DNA of 64,000 bases from Cucurbitaria berberidis CBS 394.84. Taxonomy: Eukaryota; Ascomycota; Dothideomycetes; Pleosporales; Cucurbitariaceae. The notes under the pieces are model-generated. The model worked only from the letters and a program-made list of their open reading frames with translations, searched no databases and was not told where the DNA came from. Positions 20,831-33,432 of the stretch are shown piece by piece. Both the position numbers and the translations under genes were made by a program. How positions within the stretch are numbered: the stretch's first letter is position 1; each line of letters starts with the position of its first letter. The DNA lies in NCBI RefSeq assembly GCF_010015615.1, contig NW_024468935.1:5735692-5799691 (forward strand), read 5' to 3'.

Positions 20831-21639
20831 TGTGGTGGCTCAATGGTTTCTTTTTGATGATGGTTGTCTATAAGGTATGGCGATGCGAGGAAGACAAGAA
20901 TCGACGTTCTTATGTATACGAGACAACTGTGAGTCACGATGTACGGCCGTAAAGGATCACGGAAGAAGTGTAGTGTGGATGAGTCTTGCGTTCATAATTT
21001 ACGATGCCGGTCACGGCGGCGAGTCGGAGGGAATCGCTTCCCCGCATTAGCCCGTTCTGGTAACGTCAGACTCGTCAATCTCTCTTTCATCGCTCGAGGG
21101 CCAAGCTTCCTGAATAGCGACATGTTAGGTATGAATTAATTGACAAAGGCCAAACTTCGGCACTAGTTTGATTTCTATCATGCACTCGCCTTACACTGTC
21201 GACCATTTCAACAACTCTCTTCCGAAACCCAAGTACACACAGAAGATTAGGGAAGCTAGGAATTGACCGCCCTAGAGTAACAGCGATTCGCTAAAGAGTT
21301 TGCACGTATCTCCTCATACTACTGCCTAACGGAGTAATTGTCTGGTCTATTGATAGGGTGTTCTAGCGTTCTGTCTACTTAATGCGTAAAGATACCTCAA
21401 CATGACTTCAGGTCTCTGTTGGGCAAGCGAAGTAGCACTCATAATAGGAAAGGCCTGCGATAATATGAGATACACTGCCTCCAAACTTCCAGGGTTAGCC
21501 CTTGTCATTCGTGCGAAGCTTGCTTGCTTACTCATTCTTTCAATATGTCTTGTTTGTCCTTGTCCATGTTTGATCAATGCTACACGGATCATGTTGCCTA
21601 GCATCCATGACTTTGCCTCACTCGTTTTACATCCGCCCA
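20831..21639. other. Region upstream of tryptophan synthase
   Basis: No supported gene; it contains the TRP5 promoter. A TGACTCA/TGAGTCA-type (Gcn4/CpcA) site would be expected: GTGAGTCACG occurs at about 20930, roughly 100 nt before the ATG, and is a plausible cross-pathway-control site. Confidence 0.45.
20929..20938. promoter_or_regulatory. Possible CpcA/Gcn4 site upstream of TRP5
   Basis: The sequence GTGAGTCACG contains TGAGTCA, the near-palindromic bZIP core, about 100 nt upstream of the tryptophan synthase start. Fungal amino-acid synthesis genes are commonly induced through this site. Confidence 0.5.
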
Positions 21640-22472
21640 CGTCTAGTCATACTGCTCGGGCCTGATTGATGCTGGCTTTTCCCGCCTTCGAAAGGCCGAC
21701 GGTGTACATTCAAGGCCGTGGTATCGCGGCTCTGTCCAGGAGCATCTCAGTCTGCTGGAAATGAGCAGCAAAGTCATTTAGGAATTGGTTTAGAGTCCAA
21801 TCATCAAAAACGTGGCCGGTCCAACATTGCTTCACCGTGACATTCACAAGCAAAATATCTTTGTCTCCGAAGATGATCATTCCTGCATCACCGCAATCAT
21901 CGATTGGCAATCTACCAGTATCGAATCAGCATTCGTCTACGCCAATGACACGCCTGATATAGTGGAGGATTATCTCACTGTCGAAAACCAAGTCCAGAAA
22001 GAATTGATTGCAGAGCATAAACCAGCAGATGGGGAGCCTTTCGAGAAAATAGCAGCAGAGGACCCAGAGGAAGAGCCAGCAAGGGAAAGATATGAGAATG
22101 ACGTCCTAATATGCCAGAAAGCCTTTGAGGCTGTGTTACTAGGTCACACGTCAAAACTCCACGACGCAAGGGCCGTAGATAAAACGCTGCTGAGGCCTAT
22201 TCGATACTACGATGTGGCTGGAGTTGAAGTTGTTCGTCAAGCGCGCGCTGGGCTCGGACTCCGATGGATGGGTTCCTGCCGACATGTGGGAGCAAGCAAA
22301 AGAGGAGAACACACTGTATTTTGGCCAATGGGTGAAAATTATTGATGCGTCTGGGGCATTCAAGAACGTGAAGAGCCCTCTGGCCCTTTGGCGAGTTCGG
22401 CACTTCTCAGAACGGGATACGACGGCTAAACGATATATCTTAAGAGGAACGAATGGCTGTGTGCATAGATAG
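21640..22472 (+). pseudogene. Broken phosphotransferase-family (APH-like) gene
   Basis: The frame through 21812 encodes LLHRDIHKQNIFVSEDD, then AIIDWQSTSIE. This is the Brenner catalytic motif and metal-binding Asp region of fungal aminoglycoside-phosphotransferase-like (kinase-fold) proteins. Upstream the same frame reads recognisable sequence (DAGFSRLRKADG, WYRGSVQEHL) but is interrupted by in-frame stops, including 21779-21781 and 21791-21793. Downstream homology seems to leave the frame near 22210, where another frame (22212-22472) stays open. The N-terminal lobe is missing. I read it as a decayed gene rather than a spliced one because no splice signals remove the stops. The family is often expanded and pseudogenised in fungi. 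Confidence 0.75.
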
Positions 22473-25348
22473 TAGCCCCTCTGATGTGGACTCATATGTG
22501 TGAGATCTCCGTAGTACCTTTCAGAGATGTTCATTAGATTCCTAGTTAGCATTTTCTCCCTTCTGACTTTACTATATATATCTCTACTCCTAAAAGATTA
22601 GTCTCTTCAAGCATATAATAATACTTGAATCATATCTATGAATGACCGCGCACGCAAATCACCCAATACCCCAGATATTGATTATCCCAGTAGACCGAGC
22701 ATCGAACAGCGAGGTTGCCACTTTAACTTGATAAGCACACATTCAGCTACCCTTTGTTAAATCACTGTCCAAGCGAATAAATGAGGAGCACATGTCGAGA
22801 GACCCTATTCCTGTCCAGATAAGGCGGCCCAGAAAGAGGGAAGATATATTGGAGTGCATACGCGAGCTTGTTGCACGGCGTACTCATATCGACGCGGCAA
22901 TTTGATTCGGCGGATGTTTCGAAACGTTGCCTGCAAGTCAGATAGGATAAAGTACCGCGCAGGCGAACGACGTCACTTTGTGCGCGAAGCAGTCATCGAA
23001 AGAGATGGAGCATTCACCGATGTATTCGCCGTGAACTTTTTTTGGGAGTACTCGGTGTAGAGAAAAGGAGTGTCGACACTTGCGACCAAGATGTCCTTCC
23101 TAAACTGGCACGCAATCTAGATTCGGAGAGTAAGCGTCTACCATCACTCACTTTGGGCGCTTCGCTTCGAGAACACGTCACAGACGAACACTGTACCTGA
23201 ACTTCGCGTGCACGCCTTCCTCGGCTCGTCCATGTCTACGGTATCTGCATTGCATTGTGCCATCGTCATGGCGCTTTCTAGACCCCTCGAGACGCCCATC
23301 TACTCACCCAAGCGCTCGCCACACCTCTACGCCCCTGAGGCTGCAGGCCGCCACCCCAAGCACATTTGCACGTTCAATTAGAGTTGCAGCCACCAACCCA
23401 TCGTGGACATCGTCGAGCGCGTAGTAGGCCCGCGACAGTCTGGAAGTGGGACTGTGTTTGCGGTGCCTGGTGATCCGGCAGTCTGGACAATTGCATTAAC
23501 TGAATTGATCGCATGTGCCCTGGCGGGTTCAGGGCTGTAGGGCTGGCGGTTACGCATCTCCATGTGCATTGACGTGTGGGGCGGCCGCGAGGGGGGTCGC
23601 AAGGCGCCTAATGGTTGCTCGGTGATGGGGTGATTGTTTATGTGTTTATGTGTGCAGACTTATCAGATGCCAGGAGATGGGTTGCTGATGTGATGTTGAG
23701 GTGATAGCGATATGAAGGGGTTGATGTGAGGGAGCAGTGTGATGATTAGAGTGATGAGCACAGTGATGTTTGAGAACAGTCTCTGGTAGCGAGCGGGAAG
23801 TCAGGGTCTGTGAATGAATCATCATTGAAGGTACGTACGTGCTTCTTGTTTGATGCTTGCTGCTGATGACGGTGTTTGCGAAGATCGAAGACGCCCTGCT
23901 ATTGACCCAAGGCCGAGTAGGCCGAAAAGGATCGTGTGCCTGCCTAATTCGAATATTTTGCTCCCATCGCTTAATTGCAACTGGCTGATTCAATGTTTTT
24001 GGTGCATTTTGAACAAGTCCCAATCTTTGCACCAACCAGCAGCAACAGTGGGATATGAGCGGGCCGTCAAAAAGCTTGTCAAGAGGGGCGGCGCTTACTC
24101 GACGATCATGGTCCAGTCAAGGGCTCCACAAGCCAACCTCACCCCGCTCGACATCTTGCTTTTTCCCATGCGTCGCTGCAAGACCCCATCAGCCAATGCA
24201 CCACAGTCCCACTACGCCGATTCGCCAAACCCGCAAGTCATGCGAACGAAGACAGCGCCCCATTTGAGGCCCACAATGCAGACCTGAAAGTCGGGCTCTG
24301 AAGATGTGATTCGACTGTGACCAACGAGGGGATGGGACGTGTCGGTTCGGATCCTTGCCCAGCCCACTATCTATCGCAACGGGCTCATGAGAAGGAATCT
24401 TCTGACTTGAAAAGAGCGGTGTCTGACATCAGACGCAGGAAGGCGCACAATAGATGGAATGACGGAGATCTTTGGACGCTGTGCGACAGTCCAAAGTGCT
24501 CCTCTGAAATGGAGCGCATGTCAGCATCAGGGAGCGGCTCGAGAGGAACTCCCGCTGCAACCGACAGCGCCTCCCGCTTCAAAGGCAAAATCCAGGCCGG
24601 TCCGCTTCCTCGACGGTTGCTACTCACTAGTCACGGCGCTGATCCTGCAGGGTGCGCACGGCAGCGACTTGCGAGGCCCTCCGATAGAATGAATCTGTCT
24701 GTCAATGCAGCCCGCGAATGTGATGGCGCACTCGGTTCGTCCTTTCTCCTTTCGGACCCCCTGCTCGACTCGTTATCACATCTTGGCCCAATAGCGTGGG
24801 ATGTAGTGAGCGGTTGAATATCCTACTCCATTTGCTGCCATTGCTGCCACACACAATACGACACCCTGATCCCTGCCTGTGACCCGTTACTCCACTTGCG
24901 CAAGGAACATAAGGAACACTCGGGCTGCTTCTCACGCACCCGTATCTGATATATCGTGGCCTTGTGGTCTCACACCTCTATTGTTCGTGCACCTACCGTC
25001 ACGATCTACTACAGGACATTGTTGTTTTGCGCAGAACAAGAGGTGGATCTAACACAACACTACATCCGAATCTTGCGAGCTGCGATTGGTTGCACACAGT
25101 ACGACATCGACCCCGGATCGGGTTCCCGCTGCAGTTTCACACCGCATTATCACAGCCATCAATTCCGCATCTTCGTATCCATGTAGAGTTGGATTCCCGG
25201 AAGTCCTATAAGCGATTGTTGCCCCGATCCCAATACTCGCTGGCATAGGACGCCTCGACGCCGTGGTTCCAGCTTCAGCTGGCAGAGGTGTTCCACGAGC
25301 TTTAGTACCCCATCGCTTCGTGCGAAAAAGCACATCTAGGAATCGAAA
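22473..25348. other. Gene-poor 2.9 kb region upstream of the ferric reductase
   Basis: No gene is supported. Several 60-170 codon ORFs lack recognisable domains. A low-complexity stretch with repeated TGATG/GTGATG words lies at about 23650-23780. Confidence 0.4.
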
Positions 25349-27934
25349 ATGCCAGCAGTTCGGGAGCTGCTAGTAGGTCGGACGGGGGCGGCTTTGGAGC
25401 AATTTGGGGCTGTGGTATCGCATGCTGATCGAAACGTCATCGACACCGTTTCAACGCTCCTCCGCCGAGTCAACGTACCATCTAACAGGACGAGTCCAGC
25501 TGGACTAATCGAGGCCAACACCGTTGATCCATGGAACAAGAGTGGAAAATATGCATTGGCCTACGTCTACTTCTGCATACCTCTGCTCCTCATTGCAGCG
25601 CTCATGCGATACTACCACCTATTCACCGACAAAATACGGACCGCATTACACCAAGAAGAGGTATTGCAATCCTCTACGACATCCTCTCCCGACACAGATT
25701 ACGAGCTATCGGTCCTGTATACTGACAAGTCCACCATGAAGTTCTTTCCCCGCGAAGGCCCGTTACCAGGCGGACCAAAAACGCAGTCGAGTGTGTCATC
25801 TGTCGGACCCATCAACAATCTGGTGGCCTTCTTCCGCTTCATCTTCTACCGCCCGGTTCGACAGATCAACATCCGAAAAGGATGGAGGCCCTTGGTTTTC
25901 CCCTCTTTGAGTGTTATCGTCATCGGCCTGCTAGCACTGCTTGTAGGCATTCTCTACTGCACACTTCCGCAACCGCTGTTCTGGGAAAGCATTGCCTACG
26001 GATCGCCGCCACTCGCAGTCCGCTCAGGGATGATGGCGGTCGCGCTTTTACCTTGGATCGTCGCGCTGTCCTCGAAGGCAAATCTTATCACGATGGTCAC
26101 TGGCATTAGTCACGAGCGATTGAATGTGCTGCATCGGTGGGCTGCGTACATCTGCCTCGTGTTAAGCATTTTGCATGTTGTGCCCTTCTATATCACCCCG
26201 ATCTGGGAAGATGGTGCGCGCCACGTTTTCGAGCCTTTTTTCGCGCGAAAAGGCTTCTATGTTTACGGTACTGGTACGTATAGCTTTATACCTTCTAGAC
26301 TCAACCACTAGTCCTATCCTTTCGAATTTTTCGCTGACAGTCTCGCAGGACTCGCAGCGTTCGTACCTCTGTGCTTCCTTTGCTTGCATTCCATCGCTCC
26401 TCTTCGCCACCGAATGTACGAACTCTTCGTGGCGCTTCATGTACCCGTCGCCATCGTCTTCCTTGGGATGATGTTCTGGCATTGTAACAACTACCTCACC
26501 TCATGGCACTATCTGCTATCTACTGTAGGCATATGGCTGCTCTCCTACATCATGCGACTATTCTACCTCAATTGGACTCGACCAGGACGCTTGTCTTGGC
26601 TCATCGGCGATGAAGCTGCCATCACACTGATGCCAGAAAATGCGATCAAGGTTACTATCCCCACTCAGATGAAGTGGAGGCCTGGGCAGTATATCTACCT
26701 ACGCATGCCTGGAATCTCGGTCTTTGAAAACCATCCGTTCACCATTGCATCGCTATGCGACGATGACTTCCCATCAGAGTACGGCGAGGGCTATAAGGAT
26801 ATGGTGCTCGTCTTCCGACCATTCGGGGGTTTCACGAAGAAGGTTCTTCAAAAGGCACTCGAACATGGCCCATGGCACACGTATCGCGCCTTCGTTGACG
26901 GCCCATACGGAGGCATGCAAAGACGTATCGAAGCTTTCGAGGACGTTGTTCTCATTGCGGGTGGCAGTGGAATCACCGCCATTGTTTCCCAGCTTCTCAC
27001 ACTCATCAAGAAGATGCGCGATGGCAAGGCCGTCACACGTAAAATCCATGTCATATGGGCACTCAAGCGCCCTGAGACCATGGAATGGTTCAAAGAAGAA
27101 CTGCGCATTTGCCGCGAATACGCACCACCAGAGACGGTAGAGTGTCAATTCTACATCACAGCCGCGAAACGCAACCCAGGCGGCACACTTGTCAGCGCAA
27201 AGACACCCACACGGCCGGTGTCTCTCTACTTCCACGACAAAGTCAACGGCGCCTTCCAAAATATCGCCGATCATCGCCTCTCGGGCATCTCATCAAAGCG
27301 ACATTCCGCACTGATTCGTGATGAAGCCCAAGGCGACCCAGAGAAAGAAAGCGAACTTCGTCGCGAAAACGAAGACAACATCACCGCCCTCCCACAAGCA
27401 CATTTCGTCCCTGTCAACAGAGGCTACCTGGCGCCGCCGCGACCAAGCTTTCAGAGCAGTCGCCTCTCGGAAGAATCTTCGAATCCCGATGTCATCTCGC
27501 CCGTCCCGCAACGCTCCCTCGCCGCCCGCCGCCAAGAGCGCAACCTCTCCCTGGACATTTCACAAGCCCTCCAATCCGGCTCCGGAGCCATCAACCCCGA
27601 CATCACACAGGACCCCACTGAAGGCGTACAGGGCTTCGATTTTGGTTTCCCATCTACGCCCACCGAGTTCCAGAAGAATCTTATGCGGTTCGCGTTCCTG
27701 CCTGCTGCGGTCAAGAAGAAGGACGGCTGGAGCACCGAATATGGACGGCCTGATATACCATACCTATTGAAGGGACTAGGCAGGAATTTTGGGAGGAGGA
27801 CGTGTGTGTTTGTTTGCGGCCCGCCGAGTATGAGGGTTAGTGTGAGCGAGACGGTTGCGCAGATGCAGAGGAGTATCTGGAGTGATAGTAATAGGGATGA
27901 GATTTTCTTGCATACGGAGAACTACGCCCTCTAG
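25349..27934 (+). CDS. Ferric-chelate reductase (FRE family, FAD/NADPH flavocytochrome)
   Basis: A membrane protein that reduces extracellular ferric (or cupric) ions using cytosolic NADPH. Two exons (25349-26273, 26349-27934) give 836 aa. The junction joins Tyr-Gly-Thr-Gly to Leu-Ala-Ala-Phe. Two bis-histidine heme pairs fit the family: His262/His276 in HRWAAYI..LH and His339/His353 in HVPVA..WH, each 13 residues apart. His437 starts the FAD motif HPFTIAS; the nucleotide motif GGSGITAI lies near residue 510; the C-terminus has CGPPSM. An Ala/Ser/Pro-rich disordered insert of about 150 residues (roughly 620-770) splits the NADPH domain. An N-terminal anchor lies near residue 68. It could instead be a NADPH-oxidase relative, but the His spacing and layout favour FRE. 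Confidence 0.88.
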
Positions 27935-29069
27935 GCGGTGCTGCTGCCGATCGCCTTGGGTTGGCTTTTGGAGGGTTATTTTCTTTATGTTTGTGCATAG
28001 CGTGGTCTTGTGGTTGGATTTGGCTGTTTATACCCACCTTTTTTTCGGTTTCGTTTCTTACTGTATCTATTTGACCGCCTACATGAGGCTATAGTTCGGT
28101 CTCCTCTCTTATTGAAATGAAGGATATCCGGCTTGAGAAGCCCAGTGGATGCTTCCTACATGCCTGATCAAATTCAAGAAATTCAAATATACACTTGCCT
28201 CGGTACTTGGTGACAGTCTTTGGTTTAGCATCTGGATCTATCTGCCCTAGTCCTTGCAAATGTCTCTACCAAGCCTCTAGTAGTCGGAGAGCGATTTTCC
28301 GTGATCTTCACGTGAAGCTCTTCCATCATCGCTACTTGATAAGAAAGAGGCTCAAATCATGACAGCCAGGTCAGCAGCCCTCTTCACATGCCACTGTCAC
28401 CTTCTTGATTCGATTCACCCAGGGCTGCCAGGCTTACCCCGCCAGCTCGCATGGAGGGGTCAATTCATCCATAATTCCTCGCGGCACAGGCATGACCCCT
28501 GGTCCGCGAGAGCACAGAGGGTGTGCAGACGGAGATACTATCCCGCGCCTGAACGGTAGTCAAGGAGCTCTGTGGGGCACAGCGATGCGGTGACGGAGGA
28601 CGCAAAGCAACAAGTCGTGAGCAAGGTCCAGTGCAGCGTCATATCGCAGTGCGTGGGCGAGCAGGTGGGCGACTCGGTGTGCGCGCGCGAATTGCGAGGC
28701 GCGCTGGGTTACAAAAGTGTCGCGCAGCAGCAATGCGGCGGCTGGCAACCGGCGCAATCAAACGGCAGTAGGGCTGCAGGCGGCCAAGAGGAGCGTATGC
28801 GGGATAGAGTGGGCGTTCACTGTGGTGTTGCTTTTGGCGACATGCTTCTGTTTCGCTCCCCACCCACTTGGCAGCCCGAGCCGTCGGCGCCTCCCCTCTC
28901 CGCCCAAAACATCATCAGCTGCATCCCCATCCCAATCTGAATCTGAATCCCACTCCCTCGAAGCTGTTGCAACGTTCAACAGCAGAGCAGCTAGTAACCA
29001 CTACTAGCTGGATTCGTCGCACACCAGGAGCCAGGAGCATTCCGACCATGTTTTTAAGATAATGTGCAC
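27935..29069. other. Spacer between ferric reductase and the BLOC-1-like gene
   Basis: No supported gene. ORFs at 28572-28940 and on the other strand overlap each other and show no domains. Confidence 0.4.
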
Positions 29070-29629
29070 ATGTCCGCCATCCCAGTCTCTGAACTGGGGC
29101 TCAACGCGACCGAGAGCAGATATCTTCAGCAACAGATTGCCGCGTCGCAGCAGGGCAGCAATTCGAGTCGCGCTGCTTCCCGCGCCTCTAGCCAAGGCCG
29201 TCTCCTCCTGGATCCTTCCAATTTGCAGGCGCTCGGCGCCCACTTTGACCGTCTGATGTACTCGATTCAGCAGCGATGGCAGTATGTAAGTATCCCCCGT
29301 TTCTATAGCCATGGATGGCAACACACATATTATATATATATATGGACAATGAAGCCTAGAGTCTGAAGAAGAGCGACGCCCCCCAGACCCTGAAGAAGCG
29401 CAATGCTGACAGCCAGCTCCAGCTCACGCAGCAGACACAAATAGCAACTCAAGTGCAGTACGACCGCGCGGGTAACGCAATGCAGATGGCCGATGCCGAA
29501 ATCGCCCGCTTCCGCGCCATTCTCCGCGAAATCGACGAGCTCCAGGACGAATTCGACAAAGTGCGTCGCATTGGAGAGATTGTCAAGGGTTTCAAGTCGC
29601 GCGTCGAGCATCTGAATCGCCGCATCTGA
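29070..29629 (+). CDS. CNL1-like subunit of BLOC-1 (endosomal sorting)
   Basis: A small coiled-coil protein of 161 aa from two exons (29070-29285, 29360-29629). The first exon has a Gln/Ser-rich leader and a helix LGAHFDRLMYSIQQRW. The second is helical, with heptads from SQLQLTQQ through FRAILREIDELQDEF to IGEIVKGFKSRVEHL. The block DELQDEFDKVRRIGEIVK.FKSR resembles fungal CNL1, the cappuccino/BLOC1S4-type subunit of BLOC-1 that acts in endosome maturation. This is recognition by eye of a weakly conserved family. The 74-nt intron contains a (TA)n run. An alternative is another small coiled-coil subunit such as a snapin relative. Confidence 0.65.
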
Positions 29630-31906
29630 ATCTTTTGCCAATCGATATACTTCTACCTTTTCCCTCCTCACTCACGGATCGGATCCGACCTACACAAAAC
29701 ACGATTACGACACAACAGAAATACCACGTCCTCACGGACAACTATACTCTAGTAAGAATGGAAGCCTCACGGCATGGATGAAACAATTGGGGATATGGAG
29801 AAATTGGATGCCTCACGGCTGTCGGCGTTCTGTTCTGTTTCATTTAGAGCTTTTTTTTCTGGGGATACCCAAGTTGACACTTGTCTTTTCTGATATATTT
29901 TGCTCTTGTTTGTTGTTACGTTGTCACAGATCTTGATTTCTTTTTCCCTGCTGTGTCCCATCTACTTCCACCCTAAAAGGATACGTCAGAGCTCGGCAAT
30001 GCAGGAACCAAAGTCCATTGCTTGCAGCTCGATCCTGCATGCATTTCCACACAAGACTGTATGTGTAGCTCTCATTTATGTTCCTGCCACGCTGTTCTTT
30101 TTCGTACCCCTGTTTCCTCTTGTTGTCGTATATCCGCTACTTACCACGCTCTTACCACATTGATTACACAAATGCGAATTATCATCTCACCTGATTTTCC
30201 TTGCTTTCCTTGTGCGCAGTCTACCACTCACACAGCATCTCGTCCGTAACCAGATTACCAATAAGTCTGCGCACTCCGAAAGAGAGGGAGAAATTACCCA
30301 GCAACAAACTTAGGACCATAAACCACCTGCCATCGCCGTTCATCGCCAATCGCCTGATCTAGACGCCTGCCACTCCCTTTTCGAGCCAAACGCCCTGTCT
30401 TACCTTTGAAGATTCTCATTCGCGCAGTTCCAGCCTCCCGCCATCTTCTTTTCCAAAACAAATGTACCCGAAACGCCGCGAAACGTAGGCCTACCCCGAT
30501 GCGGATAGGTGTGCATCTTCTCGGGCTACACAAAGTTGCCCCACTTTGGAGCGGGTAGCAACGCAATAATGGGACTCTAGACATTGAATACTCGATTGCT
30601 GGGACTGGAACAAGTAGCGTGGTTGCATGTCTTCGGCCCTGACAGTCTGCATCTCCGACGTTGCTGACATATTTGTCTGCCGGCGATGTTCCGTGCTGGC
30701 GTTCCGCAGCCGTCCAAGATTCAAGCCCTCGAATCCTTCGAAGTGTGCTCTCGCGGCGCGCCTTACAAAAAAGGGGTTGTGTCATCATCTACGACGGAGC
30801 TCGTTTGTTTTGAGCATTAGAGTCTCGACTAATTTGGGCTAGGACTTGGTGCCAAGTAAGAACGTGAGCTCCTTCGTACGCAGGTCCAGTTCGTCTAGTA
30901 ACAATTCACTCACTAATTCAACACGCCTGTCTGGTCCATAGCATACGCCAGAGATAGAAGTAGCTGTGTTCGCTACTATAGGTAAACTCTCACGGTTATA
31001 GATAGGATTTGGATAACAAGATGATAGTACCATTGTGCTCCCGCAACGCCAATGCCTGCCCGTCCTTGGCGCATTAGCAGTCTCAACTTGTAGTTGAATC
31101 TAGACTTTTAGAAATTGACTCAATACCGACCCTTCTCGCTAACAGATGCCGCTTTAGCTATAAGTTCACCGTCATAATATGTCGTAGCGGATTGCAATAA
31201 GTAAGGTTTACACAGCCGTAGCGCGGGCTGACTTCGGTAGACTTGACCTTAGTCTCTAATCCTTCCAAGTTGACAATACTGATCCTTCATATCCATTGAC
31301 TAAACTAGCTACCGAGCTTTCATCATGTATCGCATGTTCAGTTACCGAGTTACCGGTACCTCGTCTGACTGCCTGTGAGGGGAAATTTATATATCTGACA
31401 GCACAGGGGGCGCATATAGCAGGGGGGTCCCTTACAAGTCTTACCTCAAGGGCGGGCTGGGAGATCTAGAAAGGACAGAATATATCTAGCTGATGGAAAG
31501 AAAAAGAATGCTTTGCTAAAACACAGGGCTCGGCGTGCAAACAAGGCCAATACAGAAGCTCATTGAGAAGTCTTGGAGAAGGCGCAGTCACATTAGTGCA
31601 ACTGCCCTAGGTAGTATGCTTGTTATATTGAATAATACTAGGTCAACCGTAGTCGATTGTGAGAGGTTCGCTTGTAAAGACTTGGGAGGTTTATCATGCT
31701 GATTGTATGCAGGACTCTCACCACGAATCTACCGGGGCGCAGCACATACGCATTTACCCGAGCGCGAAGAAATGGACGGGAATCAGCCAAGAAGCTGGTC
31801 GTGGCCTCGAATTGCTAGTATCATCTCACTCCCCAATAGTCATGCCGTTGTCTCTTTCCTTTGAAGCTCCTGACCTTCTGGTCGAAAGGATGCATCTACA
31901 ACCACC
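29630..31906. other. Gene-poor 2.3 kb region
   Basis: No supported gene. An antisense ORF at 30294-30788 (164 aa) has no domain and composition like its surroundings. The 3' part is the mannosyltransferase promoter. Confidence 0.4.
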
Positions 31907-33241
31907 ATGCCCCTCCGTCGACCAAGGCGGAATCCTCTACGCCGATTTTCCCGCACAATAGCACTGCACTGGAAGTTGATTCTCGGAATCATACTCCTCA
32001 TGCTGATCGAAGTATGCGTTCACATACAGAGTTTCGCTATCCGCCGTCCAGCAACGAATCTCGACCCTCCTTTCCATGTCGGATGCCAAAATCCAGTCAT
32101 GAACGTAGCACCGCGGGCGAACGCCACACTGGTCATGCTTGCACGCAACTCTGACGTGTCTGGCGCTGTTCATAGTGTAAAGAGTGTGCAGACGCAGTTC
32201 AACGATCACTTCAGATACCCTTGGGTCTTCTTGAACGACGAGAAGTGGAGCGCGGAGTTCATGGAGAAGGTTGGCAAGGCAGCTGGAGAAGGTGTGAATG
32301 TAAAGTTCGAAAAGATACCGCGAGCAATGTGGGGGTATCCGGAGTGGATAGACCAAGATAAGGCGCGGCGGAAAATGGAGGAGATGGAGAGAAGAGGGAT
32401 CATGTATGCGGGCCAGGAGAGCTACCATCATATGTGCCGATTTCAAAGCGGGTAAGTATTCTTCCTATATTATACCATCGACCTTGCTCCTTCCAGTGTT
32501 TGCAAGTAGACACACTGACATATGCCTTCTGTGAACAGCTTCTTCTACGACCATCCTGCCCTGGAATCATACAAATGGTACTGGCGCGTCGAGCCAGACA
32601 TATCCTTCACCTGCGCCATAACCTACGACCCGTTCATCGAGATGGAGAAGCACGGCAAGAAGTACGGCTACACAATCGCACTCTGGGAGCGCGGCACAAC
32701 CGTCGCCTCGCTCTTCCGCAAACTCTCAGACTACAAGGCGCGCGTGCACATACCCTCGACATCCCTCTGGACCGCCATGATAGACCCTTCCTATCTCCCC
32801 TGGCCGTTCCGCCGCTTCCTTTCCTTACTGCGCAATCGAGACGCATACGGCGATATTTGGAATATGTGCCATTTCTGGTCGAACTTTGAGATCGCGGATA
32901 TGGATTTCTTTCGCTCGCCCGCATATCGCTCGCTCTTTAGGTATCTAGATGAAGATGGGGGATTCTACTATGAGCGCTGGGGCGATGCTCCTGTACACAG
33001 TTTGGCTGCTGCGTTGCTGTTGAGGCCCGAGGAATTGCACCATTTCTCGGACTTTGGGTATATACATGCTAATTTGCAGTACTGCACGCATGCCCCTACT
33101 GATGAGGCTAGGAGGAGAGGAGAGCTTGTGCCCATGTTGGAGGGACGGGGGGAGGAGTTGGGGTGTAGATGTACGTGTGATCTTGGGATTAAGATAGTAG
33201 AGCCGGTGTGCTTGAATCGAATAAAACAAACTGTTGGATAG
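31907..33241 (+). CDS. Alpha-1,2-mannosyltransferase, GT15 (KRE2/MNT1/KTR family)
   Basis: A Golgi type II membrane enzyme that adds alpha-1,2-mannose from GDP-mannose to glycoproteins. Two exons (31907-32451, 32539-33241) give 415 aa. A short basic cytosolic tail is followed by a signal anchor at about residues 20-40. The luminal domain has SYHHMCRFQSGFFYDHP across the splice junction, then YKWYWRVEPD (metal/nucleotide site) and YGYTIALWE. Next comes CHFWSNFEIADMDFF, whose Glu matches the nucleophile proposed for yeast Kre2, then GGFYYERWGDAPVHS. The C-terminus has the conserved Cys cluster CRCTCD. All family blocks are present, so the enzyme looks intact. Confidence 0.93.
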
Positions 33242-33432
33242 ACAATATATACGCTTTGAGACCAGTATTTCAGACCAACATCCCTACCCTGAGCACGAGA
33301 CGGGTTATTTGGGGTGGAGAAAGGCGGTTTCAGGGATCCAGTCCGCCAAGAAGGGGAGGAGACCATACATTCTCCGAAAACCTAACTTGTATCAAATTGC
33401 CTGGTTCATCACTCGTGATCATAACTCTCCCC

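Noticed and set aside
23646..24035. 129-aa minus-strand ORF rich in His, Thr and Ser
   Set aside because: It arises from the low-complexity TGATG-type repeat region; no domain.
30294..30788. 164-aa ORF on the minus strand
   Set aside because: Arg-rich with no recognisable domain, start context or promoter; treated as chance.
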